Shown here in pieces: positions 53,570-63,483 of a DNA stretch of 64,000 nt (positions within the stretch are counted from its first letter, which is position 1; every line of letters starts with the position of its first letter). The notes beneath the pieces are model-generated. The model searched no databases. It was not told the DNA's origin and was given only the letters and a program-made list of their open reading frames with translations. A program made the position numbers and the translations under genes. This stretch comes from Pseudomonadales bacterium (GTDB taxonomy: Bacteria; Pseudomonadota; Gammaproteobacteria; Pseudomonadales; DT-91). The stretch is taken from positions 40,167 through 104,166 of the forward strand of contig JABSRQ010000012.1 in assembly GCA_013215055.1 (NCBI GenBank), written 5' to 3'.

Positions 53570-56500
53570 TTGACACGTCAATGGATGGTATTACCTGCGT
53601 TTGCTTCATTATTTTTTAGTTTATCTGTTTTAGCGGCTGCACCTATATTACAGGTTCAAACGCCATTAAATAACTCAACTATTTTGAAAGGACAAAGGTT
53701 AGCCTTGAATGCTCTGGCTGAAGATCCTGAAGAAGGTGATATCAGTCATCAAATACAATGGACTTCGTCTCTTGATGGTGCACTTTATACGGGCGAGGCC
53801 TCTGAGGTAGACATCAGTGCCGGAGAGCATGTCATAACAGCAACTGTTTTTGATAGTGAAGGCTATTCTGACGAGCTAAGCGTACGCGTTATTGCTAAAG
53901 GGTTAACCCCTTTCTTTTCAACGGTTCCTGGCGTTACTATTCTGAAAGCCATCTCTGAAAATGGTCTCTATGCAGGAGGCTGTTTGTTTAACGGCCAAGC
54001 TTGTGGTCAGGCGGCTCATGTTTTTACCCCCGTACAAAGTGTAACTGCTCTTGGTATCGATGGAAGAACGCCCAGTGAAGTCTTGTCTATTGCCAATAAC
54101 GGTACATCCGTAGGGTATTCATATAACGCTTCAGGTTCTTATGTGGCTACAGTGGACTCTCGTGAATTACCACATCTAACGGCAACGCCTTCAGGTTCTC
54201 GTGCTTACTCGATAACACCTGATGGTAAAACCATTGTTGGAAAAGACGAGGGGAGTTACCGCAGATATAAGGCAGTTAAATGGACACAGTCGGAGTCAGC
54301 ATCAGCAGGCTGGGTTATTGAGTCTCTGGGGGATTTACCAACCAGTTACATTTCTACAGAAGCTCATGATGTTTCAGATGATGGGGCTGTCATCGTGGGG
54401 TTTACTGGAAATACACCACACCTTGTGGGCCGTAATTATGCATTCATATGGACGCCTGATAAGGGCATTAGATTATTAGGTAGTCTGCCAGGTGGTTCGG
54501 ATATGAGTGAAGCGAATGCTGTTTCTGCCGATGGTCAATATATTGCGGGTATTGCAGATTCTGCTGAAGGTGTACAACTCTTTCGTTGGAGTGCAAAAGG
54601 TGGAATGGAAGCTTTAGGTTTGATGCCGGAAAATTATGAAGATTATCGAGTCGGCAGTATTTCGGATAATGGCAAGAAAATCGTTATCGAAGATCTACAG
54701 TGGGATGAGGGTATTGGATTGCGTTCTATCTCTGAAGTTTTTTCCAGTATTTACGGTATAGAATCTGGAGCAGGTATTACTTATAAAGTTAATGCCATGT
54801 CTGGAGATGGACGCAATTATGTCGGCTCTAATAGTAATAACGAAAATTTTAACCTGAGAATTGAAGATGATGAGAATATCTTTAATCTCGAGTGGGAATT
54901 GGAATTACCTGAAATATTTAGAATGTTACCGTCAGCCGATACAGATGGAAATATCTACATTGCCGGTCTAAACACGCTTTATGCGATTTATAGAGGTCAT
55001 GTTTTATGGCAGCTAGATACGGGTGAAAGCAATATGTTTGCCGCTCCTGCAGTTTCTGATAATGGGATGCTGTACTTTGCGACTAGAGATAAAAAATTGT
55101 GGGCGGTGAATAAACTTGGAAACCTAGAGTGGGTTTTTACCAGTAATCATCTGCTTTATAGCCAGCCCGCATTAGCCAATAATGGAAATATCTATATTGC
55201 ATCAGTCGATGGGCTTGTTCAGGCTGTTACTCCTGACGGTAAGGAAGCATGGCGTTATCAGTTGCCGGCTTCTATTTACTCCTCGATCGCGATTGCCCCC
55301 ACGGGGGAGCTTTATGTACATGCCTCAAATGGTAAGCTCTATGCGTTTACGGAATCGGGACATCTTTTATGGTCTGTTAATGTAATTGGAAGTAATTATA
55401 TGAGCTCTCCTGTGACATCTTTGTCGGGTATGATTTATCTGGCTAAAGGCACAAAAATCACAGCACTTAACCCTAACGGAATCATCAGTTGGACCTATGA
55501 TTTGGTAGACGGAGGATGGTTTCAAAAAGAGGCCAGCATAGATAAAAACGGACAATTATTTATTGGTATCTCTAACGGCTACCTTAAGAAGAGTAAGACG
55601 CTTGTTCTGGATGCATTAGGGCAGTTTGTTAAAGAAATTCCTTCTTTGGCTTCTGTTCATATGGCTCCAGTATTAAGTGCTAATGGCGAAACTTTTATTT
55701 TGGATGGCTCTGGTATAGTCAATAGCTATAACGCTAAGTTTGAACGGGGTAAAAAATATTGGGTTGGGGAAAGCGCCAGTTTGCTCTTGACCGTAAATGG
55801 TGGATTGATATCTAGTAATGGCCAGGGTGTGATTCGCGGGTTCAGTCAGGAAGGGTGGAAAGCGGAAAGTGTAGGATGGTCAATGGGGGCAGCAACACCA
55901 GCAAGAACCCGTAATGTTAATTATATCTTAGGGGAAAACCAGCCAGCCATCATTGAAATTCAGCAACCTCTCAATGGCAGTGAGCACTCCGTTGATGATG
56001 GCGCCCTGTCTTTATTGGCTACGGCTATAGATTTGGGGCAAGGTGATATAAGTCAGGATATTAGTTGGTCTTCTTCTCTGGATGGTCAGATTCATTCGCC
56101 GGTAAATCTAAGTGTGGGTAAACATACCCTAACGGCACAGGTTGTTGATGCAGAAGGGCTGACCTCTGTTACTTCTGTTGATGTTGTAATTACTGCGCAC
56201 ATCAATGTTGGTCCCAATCTAAACATATTGCAGCCTGGTGATAACAGTGTATTTTCTATAGATGACGGAGCATTAACTCTGGAGGCTATAGCTCAGGATG
56301 AAGAGGAAGGGGATATTAGTGGGCAAATAATATGGTCATCTTCAATCGACGGTAATATTCAGTCCCCCGCTGATTTAAGTGTTGGCCAGCATGTTTTAAC
56401 CGCCCAAGTGTCTGATCAACAGGGTTTGCAGAGTATTAAAAATGTCAATGTCACGATTACAGCACACGTTAATATCGAGCCACTATTGCTGATCCTTCAG

Positions 56501-57427
56501 CCTGGCACTGGCAATGCTATATCCGTCGATGCAGGTCCGATTAATTTTATGGCCTCTGCAAGCGATATGGAAAACGGTGATCTAACAAACCAAGTTAAGT
56601 GGCATTCTAATCTCGATGGTAACTTCCAATCTCCAGCCATACTCAGCGTAGGACAGCACCTTATTACCGCGACGGTTACCGACCTTGATAATGCCTCCGT
56701 GCAAACAACTATCAACCTCACAGTAACACCACATATTAATATTGCGCCCACGATTGTATTAGATAACCCGGCAGAAGGTGATACCTATTACATTGAAAAT
56801 GGTGCTGTTCAATTAAGTGCTTCAGCGGATGATGCTGAAGAAGGCGCGTTGTCATCGAAGATTGAATGGTATTCTTCACTACAAGGAAACCTAGGTACTG
56901 GTGCTGCGTTGTCGGCTGACCTGCAGTTGGGTGAGCACATCATTACAGCCACTATTACTGATGTCGATAACGCCAGCACATCACAAAGTGTAACGATTCA
57001 TGTTCAGCAATATGAGGCAGACATATCGATACAATTGGTTGAGGTAGATTCATATAATTATTTGATGAGGCTACATAATAATGGCCCTAATACCGCCTCT
57101 GATATTATCGCAACACTGAATTTACCTTCAGGCGTTACCGTGGAATCATTTGATAATGGATATGGCTGTGTATTAGCCAACAGTACATTACGCTGTTCAG
57201 TTGCCAGCTTGTCCAGTGGTGATCAAGTGGATATTGCGGTTCGTGTTAGCGTAGCCAGTAAAACCAAAGAGTATAATGTGACAGCTAATGTTACTGCGGG
57301 TACAAAAGATACTAATAGCAGCAATAATACGGTAAGTCAGACATTTGGTTCTTTATCTGCTGGCATGTTGTTTTTACTACTCTTACTGCCGTTTTTACGA
57401 GTTCGCTTAAACCAAGCTTCTAAATAA
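53570..57427 (+). CDS. Large exported protein with Ig-like repeats, HAF and propeller repeats and C-terminal sorting-like tail
   Basis: The 1286-aa protein (start TTG 53570, eight bases after AAGGAG; GTG at 53564 lies too close) has a signal peptide, one Ig/cadherin-like repeat, a HAF-like repeat region (VLSIANNGTSVGYSYNASG, 150-430), a PQQ-type propeller (440-780: GNIYIAGLNTLYAI, LAWNAVNKLG-like blades), four more Ig-like repeats (WSSSLDGQIHSP, SVGQHVLTAQVSD), a DUF11 domain (HNNGPNTASDIIATLNLPSGV) and a tail GSLSAGMLFLLLLLPFLRVRL that looks like a protein-sorting signal. Probably cell-surface or secreted. A structured RNA follows. Confidence 0.8.
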   Translation: MTRQWMVLPAFASLFFSLSVLAAAPILQVQTPLNNSTILKGQRLALNALAEDPEEGDISHQIQWTSSLDGALYTGEASEVDISAGEHVITATVFDSEGYSDELSVRVIAKGLTPFFSTVPGVTILKAISENGLYAGGCLFNGQACGQAAHVFTPVQSVTALGIDGRTPSEVLSIANNGTSVGYSYNASGSYVATVDSRELPHLTATPSGSRAYSITPDGKTIVGKDEGSYRRYKAVKWTQSESASAGWVIESLGDLPTSYISTEAHDVSDDGAVIVGFTGNTPHLVGRNYAFIWTPDKGIRLLGSLPGGSDMSEANAVSADGQYIAGIADSAEGVQLFRWSAKGGMEALGLMPENYEDYRVGSISDNGKKIVIEDLQWDEGIGLRSISEVFSSIYGIESGAGITYKVNAMSGDGRNYVGSNSNNENFNLRIEDDENIFNLEWELELPEIFRMLPSADTDGNIYIAGLNTLYAIYRGHVLWQLDTGESNMFAAPAVSDNGMLYFATRDKKLWAVNKLGNLEWVFTSNHLLYSQPALANNGNIYIASVDGLVQAVTPDGKEAWRYQLPASIYSSIAIAPTGELYVHASNGKLYAFTESGHLLWSVNVIGSNYMSSPVTSLSGMIYLAKGTKITALNPNGIISWTYDLVDGGWFQKEASIDKNGQLFIGISNGYLKKSKTLVLDALGQFVKEIPSLASVHMAPVLSANGETFILDGSGIVNSYNAKFERGKKYWVGESASLLLTVNGGLISSNGQGVIRGFSQEGWKAESVGWSMGAATPARTRNVNYILGENQPAIIEIQQPLNGSEHSVDDGALSLLATAIDLGQGDISQDISWSSSLDGQIHSPVNLSVGKHTLTAQVVDAEGLTSVTSVDVVITAHINVGPNLNILQPGDNSVFSIDDGALTLEAIAQDEEEGDISGQIIWSSSIDGNIQSPADLSVGQHVLTAQVSDQQGLQSIKNVNVTITAHVNIEPLLLILQPGTGNAISVDAGPINFMASASDMENGDLTNQVKWHSNLDGNFQSPAILSVGQHLITATVTDLDNASVQTTINLTVTPHINIAPTIVLDNPAEGDTYYIENGAVQLSASADDAEEGALSSKIEWYSSLQGNLGTGAALSADLQLGEHIITATITDVDNASTSQSVTIHVQQYEADISIQLVEVDSYNYLMRLHNNGPNTASDIIATLNLPSGVTVESFDNGYGCVLANSTLRCSVASLSSGDQVDIAVRVSVASKTKEYNVTANVTAGTKDTNSSNNTVSQTFGSLSAGMLFLLLLLPFLRVRLNQASK

Positions 57428-57455
57428 ATATAAAACTTTTTGAACCTTTTTAAAG

Positions 57456-57577
57456 ATCACCACTCTTATACCCTGATAGTGGTTAGAACAGAGCGGTTCC
57501 CCTAAGCCCTCTGTTCTTCGAGTTGTGGATCAACTCATTTTGTGCCGGTGATGTCCCTAACATCACCGGCTTTTTTT
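57456..57577 (+). ncRNA. Structured RNA, family copy 4
   Basis: ACCACT/AGTGGT first helix (compensated relative to GCCAC/GTGGC); stem AGAACAGAG / CTCTGTTCT with loop containing TTCCCCTAAG; GAGTTG/CAACTC hairpin; terminator GCCGGTGATGT/ACATCACCGGC and T run. The upstream gene is unrelated to those of copies 1-3. It may be the 3' UTR and terminator of the 53570 gene or an independent RNA. Confidence 0.75.
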
Positions 57578-57699
57578 GTCCGTTTTTTACCCCGCCTAAA
57601 CAGCGTTGATAAACTGGTATAGACAATCCGCTAAAAATGCACCACATCATATTGAGCAACAAACGCATTACTGCACTTAATTGCAAGCGAGGGTTGATG

Positions 57700-59193
57700 T
57701 TATCCTGCCGGATATATGCCACCTAATTTTGAAATCACCTTGTTGAAAGTGGCTACCCCTTCATTCGGGTCTTTGTCTGCTGCATTGCGTTCAAGCGTAT
57801 GCCTTGCATCTCCATAATCTATCCACTCTACCCCTGCTGTATAACAATGCAGTTGATGCAACACTTTTGTCATGGCTCTAAATTTATTTTGTCGTGTAGC
57901 AGACCTCGTGCCGTTAAGATAACTTTCCCTGTGTACCGTAGGGACAATGATCTTATGTAGTTCAGCAGAAACCAGCTCTGCGTTCATCATTATGCGGGAT
58001 AGGCGTCCATTGCCATCATCAAATGGATGGCATTCATTGACTAGAAAATGAATGAATAGGGCTCTTTCTATGCCTGGATTGAGGGATTTATAAATCTCAT
58101 ACCCCTGAACGAGTGTGCCTTCAATGTGATTAGGATGGACGAAGTCTGTTCCTCCCGCTTTATTGGCCTTCTCTTTAAATTGACCTGGCCTTTTGTCAGG
58201 TCTTTCTGCCAGAAGAATGCTGTGTCTAACTTTGAGGATATTGATCAACTCTTCAGATGAATCAGGTGTTCTGGACATCTCTGCCATATCTGCGGATATC
58301 TCAATATGGGATAGGATGTCATGACTGTCTTGATGGCGTTCATAATCAACCTTTTTTTCAAAGGCGATTTCTTCAGCCTCATCAAGGGTAAACTCAGTAC
58401 CTTCTATATAATTTGAGAAGTAGCTTTCAAAGAATGTGAGGTTCCTCCAGCTGACATTATTATATTGATAACTGCAGGGCTGCAATTGAGCTGCCAGCAG
58501 ATAGTCTCTATATTCTTCAAATCTATCGATTGTGTTGCTGTCATAAGGTTCCCCTTTGGCTTGGGCCAGGCCTAGCCGAGTCTGGAGTATGCCTTCAGCA
58601 GGGTGTGTATTGAGCAGTGAGGATATTATTTTGTTGAGCCGCTCATATTGTTCCTCTAGCTGCAGTAATGGCGCCAGTTCCCGCGCGTCCTCTCGGATGT
58701 TATTAAGGCTTGGCTCACCGCGCTTTCTCATCTCTTTGATGAGTTCATGTTCTACATATTCAGCGCCTAGCGTTTTTCTCTTTGTAGCCTTTCCCCGTGA
58801 TGGCGCTAGGTTTTCCAAACAGTATCTCGCCATATTGCTTCGCTGAAGCCCCATGGATATAGGCTCAATGCCTACAGTAGAATTACCAGGAGCAATAACA
58901 AAATTCAAATGTTTTACCGGCACAATTTTTTGTTTGCTTATTTTTTCTGACACCAGATAGATATGGTTATCTGCGATGGTCAGAGTCGCTGCCGTTCTGG
59001 CTACAAGCACCGCACCATCAAATAGGTTTGAAGCTATTTCCATCCATTGGCTATTAAGAGTTTTGACGATGTCAGCATCTTGATCAGTGTCTATATAGAC
59101 TTTATTCCGGATACGAGTGAGCTGGCCCTTATTAACAAGCTTCCTGATTTCATTGCTGTTTTCACTATTTGAAAAAATAAGTTTAGGCATCAC
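57700..59193 (-). CDS. Fic-family AMPylase-like protein with AbiEi-like N-terminus
   Basis: The 497-aa protein has an N-terminal winged-helix/AbiEi-like part (LVNKGQLTRIRNKVYID, VLVARTAATLTIADNHIYLVS), an inhibitory helix SNYIEG in FFESYFSNYIEGTEFTLDEAE (S-x3-E-G), and the Fic core HPFDDGNGRLSRIMM. Fic enzymes transfer AMP or other phosphates to protein hydroxyls; the internal S-x3-E-G helix means self-inhibition. The AbiEi-type domain is known as the antitoxin of AbiE systems, so a DNA-binding toxin-antitoxin in one chain is possible. It is transcribed alone, with repeated TAGATTAA boxes upstream. Confidence 0.85.
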   Translation of the reverse strand: MMPKLIFSNSENSNEIRKLVNKGQLTRIRNKVYIDTDQDADIVKTLNSQWMEIASNLFDGAVLVARTAATLTIADNHIYLVSEKISKQKIVPVKHLNFVIAPGNSTVGIEPISMGLQRSNMARYCLENLAPSRGKATKRKTLGAEYVEHELIKEMRKRGEPSLNNIREDARELAPLLQLEEQYERLNKIISSLLNTHPAEGILQTRLGLAQAKGEPYDSNTIDRFEEYRDYLLAAQLQPCSYQYNNVSWRNLTFFESYFSNYIEGTEFTLDEAEEIAFEKKVDYERHQDSHDILSHIEISADMAEMSRTPDSSEELINILKVRHSILLAERPDKRPGQFKEKANKAGGTDFVHPNHIEGTLVQGYEIYKSLNPGIERALFIHFLVNECHPFDDGNGRLSRIMMNAELVSAELHKIIVPTVHRESYLNGTRSATRQNKFRAMTKVLHQLHCYTAGVEWIDYGDARHTLERNAADKDPNEGVATFNKVISKLGGIYPAG

Positions 59194-59202
59194 TATTACC
59201 GA

Positions 59203-59306
59203 TTAATCTACAATTTTTGCGACTATTTAACTAGAACTATAGATTAACTATATTTTTGTGCAAAAACTTTAGATTAAGCGTGTTTATATGCATAAATACT
59301 AGATTA
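59203..59306 (-). promoter_or_regulatory. Repeated TAGATTAA boxes upstream of the Fic gene
   Basis: TAGATTA(A) occurs at 59203-59210 (inverted), 59240-59247, 59270-59277 and 59300-59306, about 30-37 bases apart, in AT-rich sequence directly before the start. Regular spacing suggests an operator, possibly for the protein's own winged-helix domain. Confidence 0.5.
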
Positions 59307-59410
59307 GTGGGTGTTTAACTCAATATCTGTGCATTAAGAGGGGTTTTAGTTTGATGAATTCTGCTATATCCCTAAGCCTTACTGCCGTGTTGAACTTCAG
59401 GGAAGCATAG

Positions 59411-59538
59411 GAATGGAGCTTTACCCGCGTGCAATCAAGAAGCGCAAACTCTTTCCAACGGACAATGCTACGAAAAAGGGAGTTCATTTGGCGATCATGG
59501 ACGCCTCGAAAAAATGGACGATGCCAATAAGAAATTAG
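59411..59538 (+). pseudogene. IS256-family transposase, C-terminal fragment
   Basis: Translation gives MELYPRAIKKRKLFPTDNAT and LAIMDASKKWTMPIRN then a stop, the end of Mutator/IS256 transposases. The remainder is missing. A relic. Confidence 0.78.
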
Positions 59539-59731
59539 AAAGCGGCGACAAATCGATTTATGATTTGTCCTGAAGGCCGCTTGGTTGATTATGTTTAACC
59601 CTGGCAGTTAAACAGAATATTTTTCACCCTCAGAAAACAGCCCACTTTTTTGGGCAGGAATTTTGTTCGAGATAAGTCAGCATAACGGTTTGCTTGAGGC
59701 CTTGAAATTACGCAAGCCGAATAAACGTGAG

Positions 59732-60220
59732 CTAATCAGCATAGCGTTCAAAGACATAACCACAAAGCGTTAGGTCAGGCTCGCCGTGGCCACCAAAAGA
59801 CATATCTCGAATCTCAAGCTCGCTAATCCCGGACTCTAAAGTGATCAGGGTATACGTGCCGTTATCAAGCTGGATATCTTCCGGGATGTAATTACCCGCG
59901 TCTGCAACGAAGGAGATTGCTTGGCTTTCCTCGTCAAAGGCATAGCTACCCCAATAATCCACATAGGTTTCAAATGGAGTATATGTCAAGGTGAACCGGT
60001 ATTCGGGGGTAGCCGTAGAGCCCTCAACACGAAAAACAAGTTCCCTTATATCGTCAGCGATAATGCGCTCATAACTGCCGCAATCGAGCTTAGCAGTTTG
60101 ATGCCAAGCACCGCTGAATTGATTTTTAAAGGGTTCGGACAGGGGGATGACGCATCCTGAAACCCAAGTCATGCTCGCGGCAGCGAACCCAATTACGACT
60201 ACTTTAGTAGCTCCGTGCAT
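59732..60220 (-). CDS. Hypothetical lipoprotein
   Basis: The 162-aa protein has a lipoprotein signal with WVSGC (Cys23) and a mature beta-rich part (YRFTLTYTPFETYVDYWGSYAF) with a pair of cysteines. Family not recognised. Single gene. Confidence 0.65.
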   Translation of the reverse strand: MHGATKVVVIGFAAASMTWVSGCVIPLSEPFKNQFSGAWHQTAKLDCGSYERIIADDIRELVFRVEGSTATPEYRFTLTYTPFETYVDYWGSYAFDEESQAISFVADAGNYIPEDIQLDNGTYTLITLESGISELEIRDMSFGGHGEPDLTLCGYVFERYAD

Positions 60221-60324
60221 TATAACTATTCCTTGTTATTTTTTATGAGCACTAAGTTAGCATGAAACTTAGGGGGCTGTTAACCAATGGGCTTGGAAAT
60301 ATAATTATGCAATAGACGTATAGC

Positions 60325-60420
60325 CATTACACTTCCTTGTTTTATAGGCAGTGACTCAAATTTAATCTGACACTCTCCCCGTTAGAATACGATCTAATCG
60401 TACAGCGGAAAAGTGTCAAA
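60325..60420 (+). repeat. Palindromic interspersed repeat, second full copy
   Basis: CCATTACACTTCC, TTTTATAGG, TGACT then the palindrome TGACACTCTCCCCG ... CAGCGGAAAAGTGTCA. Matches 23765-23860. It continues into GTCGGTCACATTTC like the repeat at 46440. Confidence 0.72.
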
Positions 60421-60726
60421 AAACAGTCGGTCACATTTCAGACATATAGTAAAGTTGTTAGGTTTCAGTGAGGTTTTATCGGGCTTTTGGTATAAGTCAT
60501 ATAACCTCGATTTTCTAATAAATCCTATAGTGTTTCGGGCCACCTAATAGCACTCAATACACTATCAGAGTTAGGCTATTTAGAACATTTTTCTTGCAGC
60601 ATCTAAAGGTTAAGTCTCTAAAAACACTCATAATATAGTCGGCAGCATATTAATTATGTTAGCCTTGTATTTGGATTTTTTAATAATAAATAACAATCCC
60701 ACTACTCAGCTTTTATGGAGAAAATC

Positions 60727-62220
60727 ATGAGTTATAAGAAGCATTTCTTGGCTGCTAGCATTATTGCTGCAAGCACTGTATTTTCTGGCTGCATCGATAA
60801 AATAAATGCAACAGAACCCGAAACCACACCCAAAGCCACACAGCAGTCACAGCTAATAGATTCTTACGCCATTGGCGTTACTTATAAGGCCATGCCCTCG
60901 GGTAAAACCGGTGTCACCGATAAGCTCGGTTATTTTGACTATGAAGAGGGCGATACAGTGACCTTTAGTATTGGCGGCATTGTACTAGGCCAAGTGGATG
61001 TAAATACGGGCACCATCACCCCTTACGATATTACAGCAAACGCTGTCGAAGCCATTAATGTTGCCCAGCTTTTACAATCGCTAGATGCCGATGGCAATGC
61101 TGAAAACGGTATTCAAATCACCCCGGAAGTCGTGGCTTATATTACCGATAATAACCTCAGCCTAGATATGAGCGATTCAGCCTTTGATACCGCCGCCAAT
61201 AATCTGGTGGCTGAATTGGGTGCGCTTGTGCAGGCAACGACCTTAGTGGATGAAACCGCCGCGCAAACACATATGGATAACACCATTGGTAATACCTTTA
61301 CCGAAACCTTAAAGATGGTCAGCTTTGCGCACCAACTGGACGATACACGCCCTGAAACAACCTATACCGATACCACCACATTAGTGAAAAACGGTGTCTG
61401 GAGTGCGGGTGAAATAGAAAACATGCACGTCGTGCCAATAATTATTTCTCAACCCGTTATCGATCAAATGATTGATGATCTGCCCGAAAATACGACGGTT
61501 AGCGGCCTCTATACCTGGGATTGGGACTTTTATATTAACTTTAATGCTGATACCTCATTTACAGCCTACTCCTATGAAGAAGCAGATGAGGCTACGCCGC
61601 CAAAAGGTTCGGGTAGCTGGGGTATAAACGCTGAAGGCAATCTTTTCTTTTATTGGGATGATACCTCTGACTTAGACAACCCGGCAGCAGGCGATTATTA
61701 TGCAGAAGCGGTAAAAGTAGCCGGTATTGAAGGTGTTGGTGAAGCCATTCTTTATCGTATTTGGGATGAAAAAACCAGCAAAGAAGGCGAAGCCGATCTA
61801 GCCCTACTAGGCGATATGATTAATGTGAGCGATCCGTTTACATCACTTTCAGTAGGTACAAACGCTGATTTAACTTACCTGGGTTCAAATGACTTAGGTG
61901 GCCTTTATAAAGTCACGGGCTTAGAAATTACAGATGATCATACGGTTTCAATAAGCAATATTGTTGACGGAGACCCTACGCTAATTATCTATGATAGTCG
62001 TCGCGCTGCCAGTGACTATCAAGAGGAGTTATTGAGTGGTGACTGCGCCGATTTAACCCAGTGTGGTTATTATGTTGTCAATTATTCAGCCAATGCAGGC
62101 ACAATGGATGAAAGCGCTTCAACGTATGGCTTGTTTAGCTCTACATTGTATTTCCGCATTGTAGGTGAGCAAGCGTCAACGTCATTTGATATTAATATCA
62201 CAGCAACCTCTACGCCTTAA
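60727..62220 (+). CDS. Hypothetical lipoprotein with surface-protein-like domains
   Basis: The 497-aa protein starts at ATG 60727 (after GGAGAAAATC), has a lipoprotein signal (TVFSGC, Cys22) and a first domain VTYKAMPSGKTGVTDKLGYFDYEEGDTVTF with GGIVLGQV, common in adhesin-like lipoproteins, followed by a larger domain of unknown type (YTWDWDFYINFNADTSFTAY). No catalytic motif. Likely on the outer membrane surface. Terminator follows. Confidence 0.68.
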   Translation: MSYKKHFLAASIIAASTVFSGCIDKINATEPETTPKATQQSQLIDSYAIGVTYKAMPSGKTGVTDKLGYFDYEEGDTVTFSIGGIVLGQVDVNTGTITPYDITANAVEAINVAQLLQSLDADGNAENGIQITPEVVAYITDNNLSLDMSDSAFDTAANNLVAELGALVQATTLVDETAAQTHMDNTIGNTFTETLKMVSFAHQLDDTRPETTYTDTTTLVKNGVWSAGEIENMHVVPIIISQPVIDQMIDDLPENTTVSGLYTWDWDFYINFNADTSFTAYSYEEADEATPPKGSGSWGINAEGNLFFYWDDTSDLDNPAAGDYYAEAVKVAGIEGVGEAILYRIWDEKTSKEGEADLALLGDMINVSDPFTSLSVGTNADLTYLGSNDLGGLYKVTGLEITDDHTVSISNIVDGDPTLIIYDSRRAASDYQEELLSGDCADLTQCGYYVVNYSANAGTMDESASTYGLFSSTLYFRIVGEQASTSFDINITATSTP

Positions 62221-62232
62221 TCTCGCACCGTT

Positions 62233-62280
62233 ATCACAGCTTGCTAAAGCAAGAAGCCGTAAGCAAGCTGTGATTTTTTT
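62233..62280 (+). terminator. Intrinsic terminator after the 60727 gene
   Basis: ATCACAGCTTGC and GCAAGCTGTGAT form a 12-bp stem followed by TTTTTTT. Confidence 0.88.
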
Positions 62281-62389
62281 AGCCTACTTGCCCTATTAAG
62301 TTATACGGTTTAGCAGGCAGAGAAAGCTTGCAAGCTCTTGAGCAAAGGCGATACGTGATATCAATACTCAGATGGAAACTTGGCTAGAA

Positions 62390-62650
62390 CGGCTGCTTTA
62401 ACCTCGTTGAAGACTAACGATATCTCTATGAATATGGAATATGCCTAGCTGCTTATGAGACTTTCCCGCAGTAAAATTTGATCTCATTCAAATAGCAATA
62501 GTGCCAGAGGAGGTCTGATCCACGACAGTTCATGCCTACTTATCGCTAGCCCCCAAACTACGCTGCAACACCCCCAGCAACTTATCCACGGCATCCTGCG
62601 CGTGATTCTCATCCAGCAGCAGGGACACCTTCAACCCGTTTTTTAAATCT
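62390..62650 (-). repeat. epsI-3'-end repeat, copy
   Basis: Palindrome GAGACTTTCCCGC to AATAGTGCC, then about 110 bases translating on minus to KVSLLLDENHAQDAVDKLLG and VLQRSLGASDK then a stop, the EpsI-like C-terminus with a different last few residues. Interrupted upstream. Confidence 0.8.
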
Positions 62651-62775
62651 ATTACCTTTGCATGAAACTATATTTATTATTAGTGAATAAGCTGTAAAAT
62701 GTTTTTAATTAACAATGTTTTTTTATTCAGTGCTATAAAACGGTTATGTATGTATATCGGTGAATTATCAAAAAG

Positions 62776-62810
62776 AACAGGCCTAACATCGTCAGAATGC
62801 CTGTTATTAT
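62776..62810 (-). terminator. Terminator, possibly a short attC-like site, after higA
   Basis: AACAGGC and GCCTGTT with a CTTTTT end on minus form a terminator 5 bases after the higA stop. The sequence also contains GATGTTAGGC, so a short attC is possible. Confidence 0.55.
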
Positions 62811-63127
62811 TAAGCCATACGCGGTAAATGATGAAAGTCTAATATTGTCTCAAGCTCATTACTTTCTAACTCTTGAGCTTTGTATAGATCCCAACGCACT
62901 TGAAGATTAAGCCAGAAATCAGCAGATACATTAAAGAATCGAGCTAGCCTCAAAGCAGTACTTGGCGTTACACCACGCTTTTGGTTAACAAGCTCATTCA
63001 CTCGCTGATAGGGAACATGAATGGCATCAGCCAATTCTCGCTGAGTGATCTGCATTGGATTTAAAAACTCTTCTAAAAGCATCTCACCCGGATGAGTGGG
63101 TGCTCTTTTTGTTGGTATACGTACCAT
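62810..63127 (-). CDS. higA: HigA-type antitoxin (XRE family)
   Basis: The 105-aa protein has the HigA pattern HPGEMLLEEFLNPMQITQRELADAIHV, VNELVNQKRGVTPSTALRLARFFNVSADFWLNLQ. It binds the toxin and represses the operon through its HTH. It follows the toxin gene by ten bases, the reverse order typical of higBA. Confidence 0.92.
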   Translation of the reverse strand: MVRIPTKRAPTHPGEMLLEEFLNPMQITQRELADAIHVPYQRVNELVNQKRGVTPSTALRLARFFNVSADFWLNLQVRWDLYKAQELESNELETILDFHHLPRMA

Positions 63128-63137
63128 AGTGTCACCT

Positions 63138-63431
63138 CTAGTGATAATCAGTCACTTCTACATCAAATGGACCAGACGCTGCCCATTTAAAGCAAATGCG
63201 ATATTGTTCGTTAATTCGGATACTGTGCTGACCTCGTCTATCGCCCGATAAAGGTTCTAGTCTATTTCCCGGTGGAACTCGAAGCTCTTCCAGTTCAATC
63301 ACTGAATCTAATAGATCCAATTTCCTTTGAGTGATGCGCCATAGGGCTTGAGGGCAGCCTTTTCGAGCTTGCCTTGAAGAAACACCATTAAAAATGTCCT
63401 CAGAGGCTCTGTTCTTAAAAGATACTATCAT
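63138..63431 (-). CDS. higB: HigB/RelE-type toxin
   Basis: The 97-aa protein (MIVSFKNRASEDIFNGVSSRQARKGCPQALW) is a HigB-type mRNA interferase: PPGNRLEPLSGDRRGQHSIRINEQYRICFKW and VEVTDYH at the end. It lies directly downstream of an attI-like sequence (63484), so the pair is probably another captured cassette. Confidence 0.92.
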   Translation of the reverse strand: MIVSFKNRASEDIFNGVSSRQARKGCPQALWRITQRKLDLLDSVIELEELRVPPGNRLEPLSGDRRGQHSIRINEQYRICFKWAASGPFDVEVTDYH

Positions 63432-63483
63432 TGAAGCATGATAGCACGGACTCCATGCTAGATCAATTTTTGATCAGACTTGA

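Noticed and set aside
5738..57577. The four hairpin RNAs as CRISPR repeats or attC sites
   Set aside because: They are single, far apart, end in intrinsic terminators and lack RYYYAAC/GTTRRRY ends.
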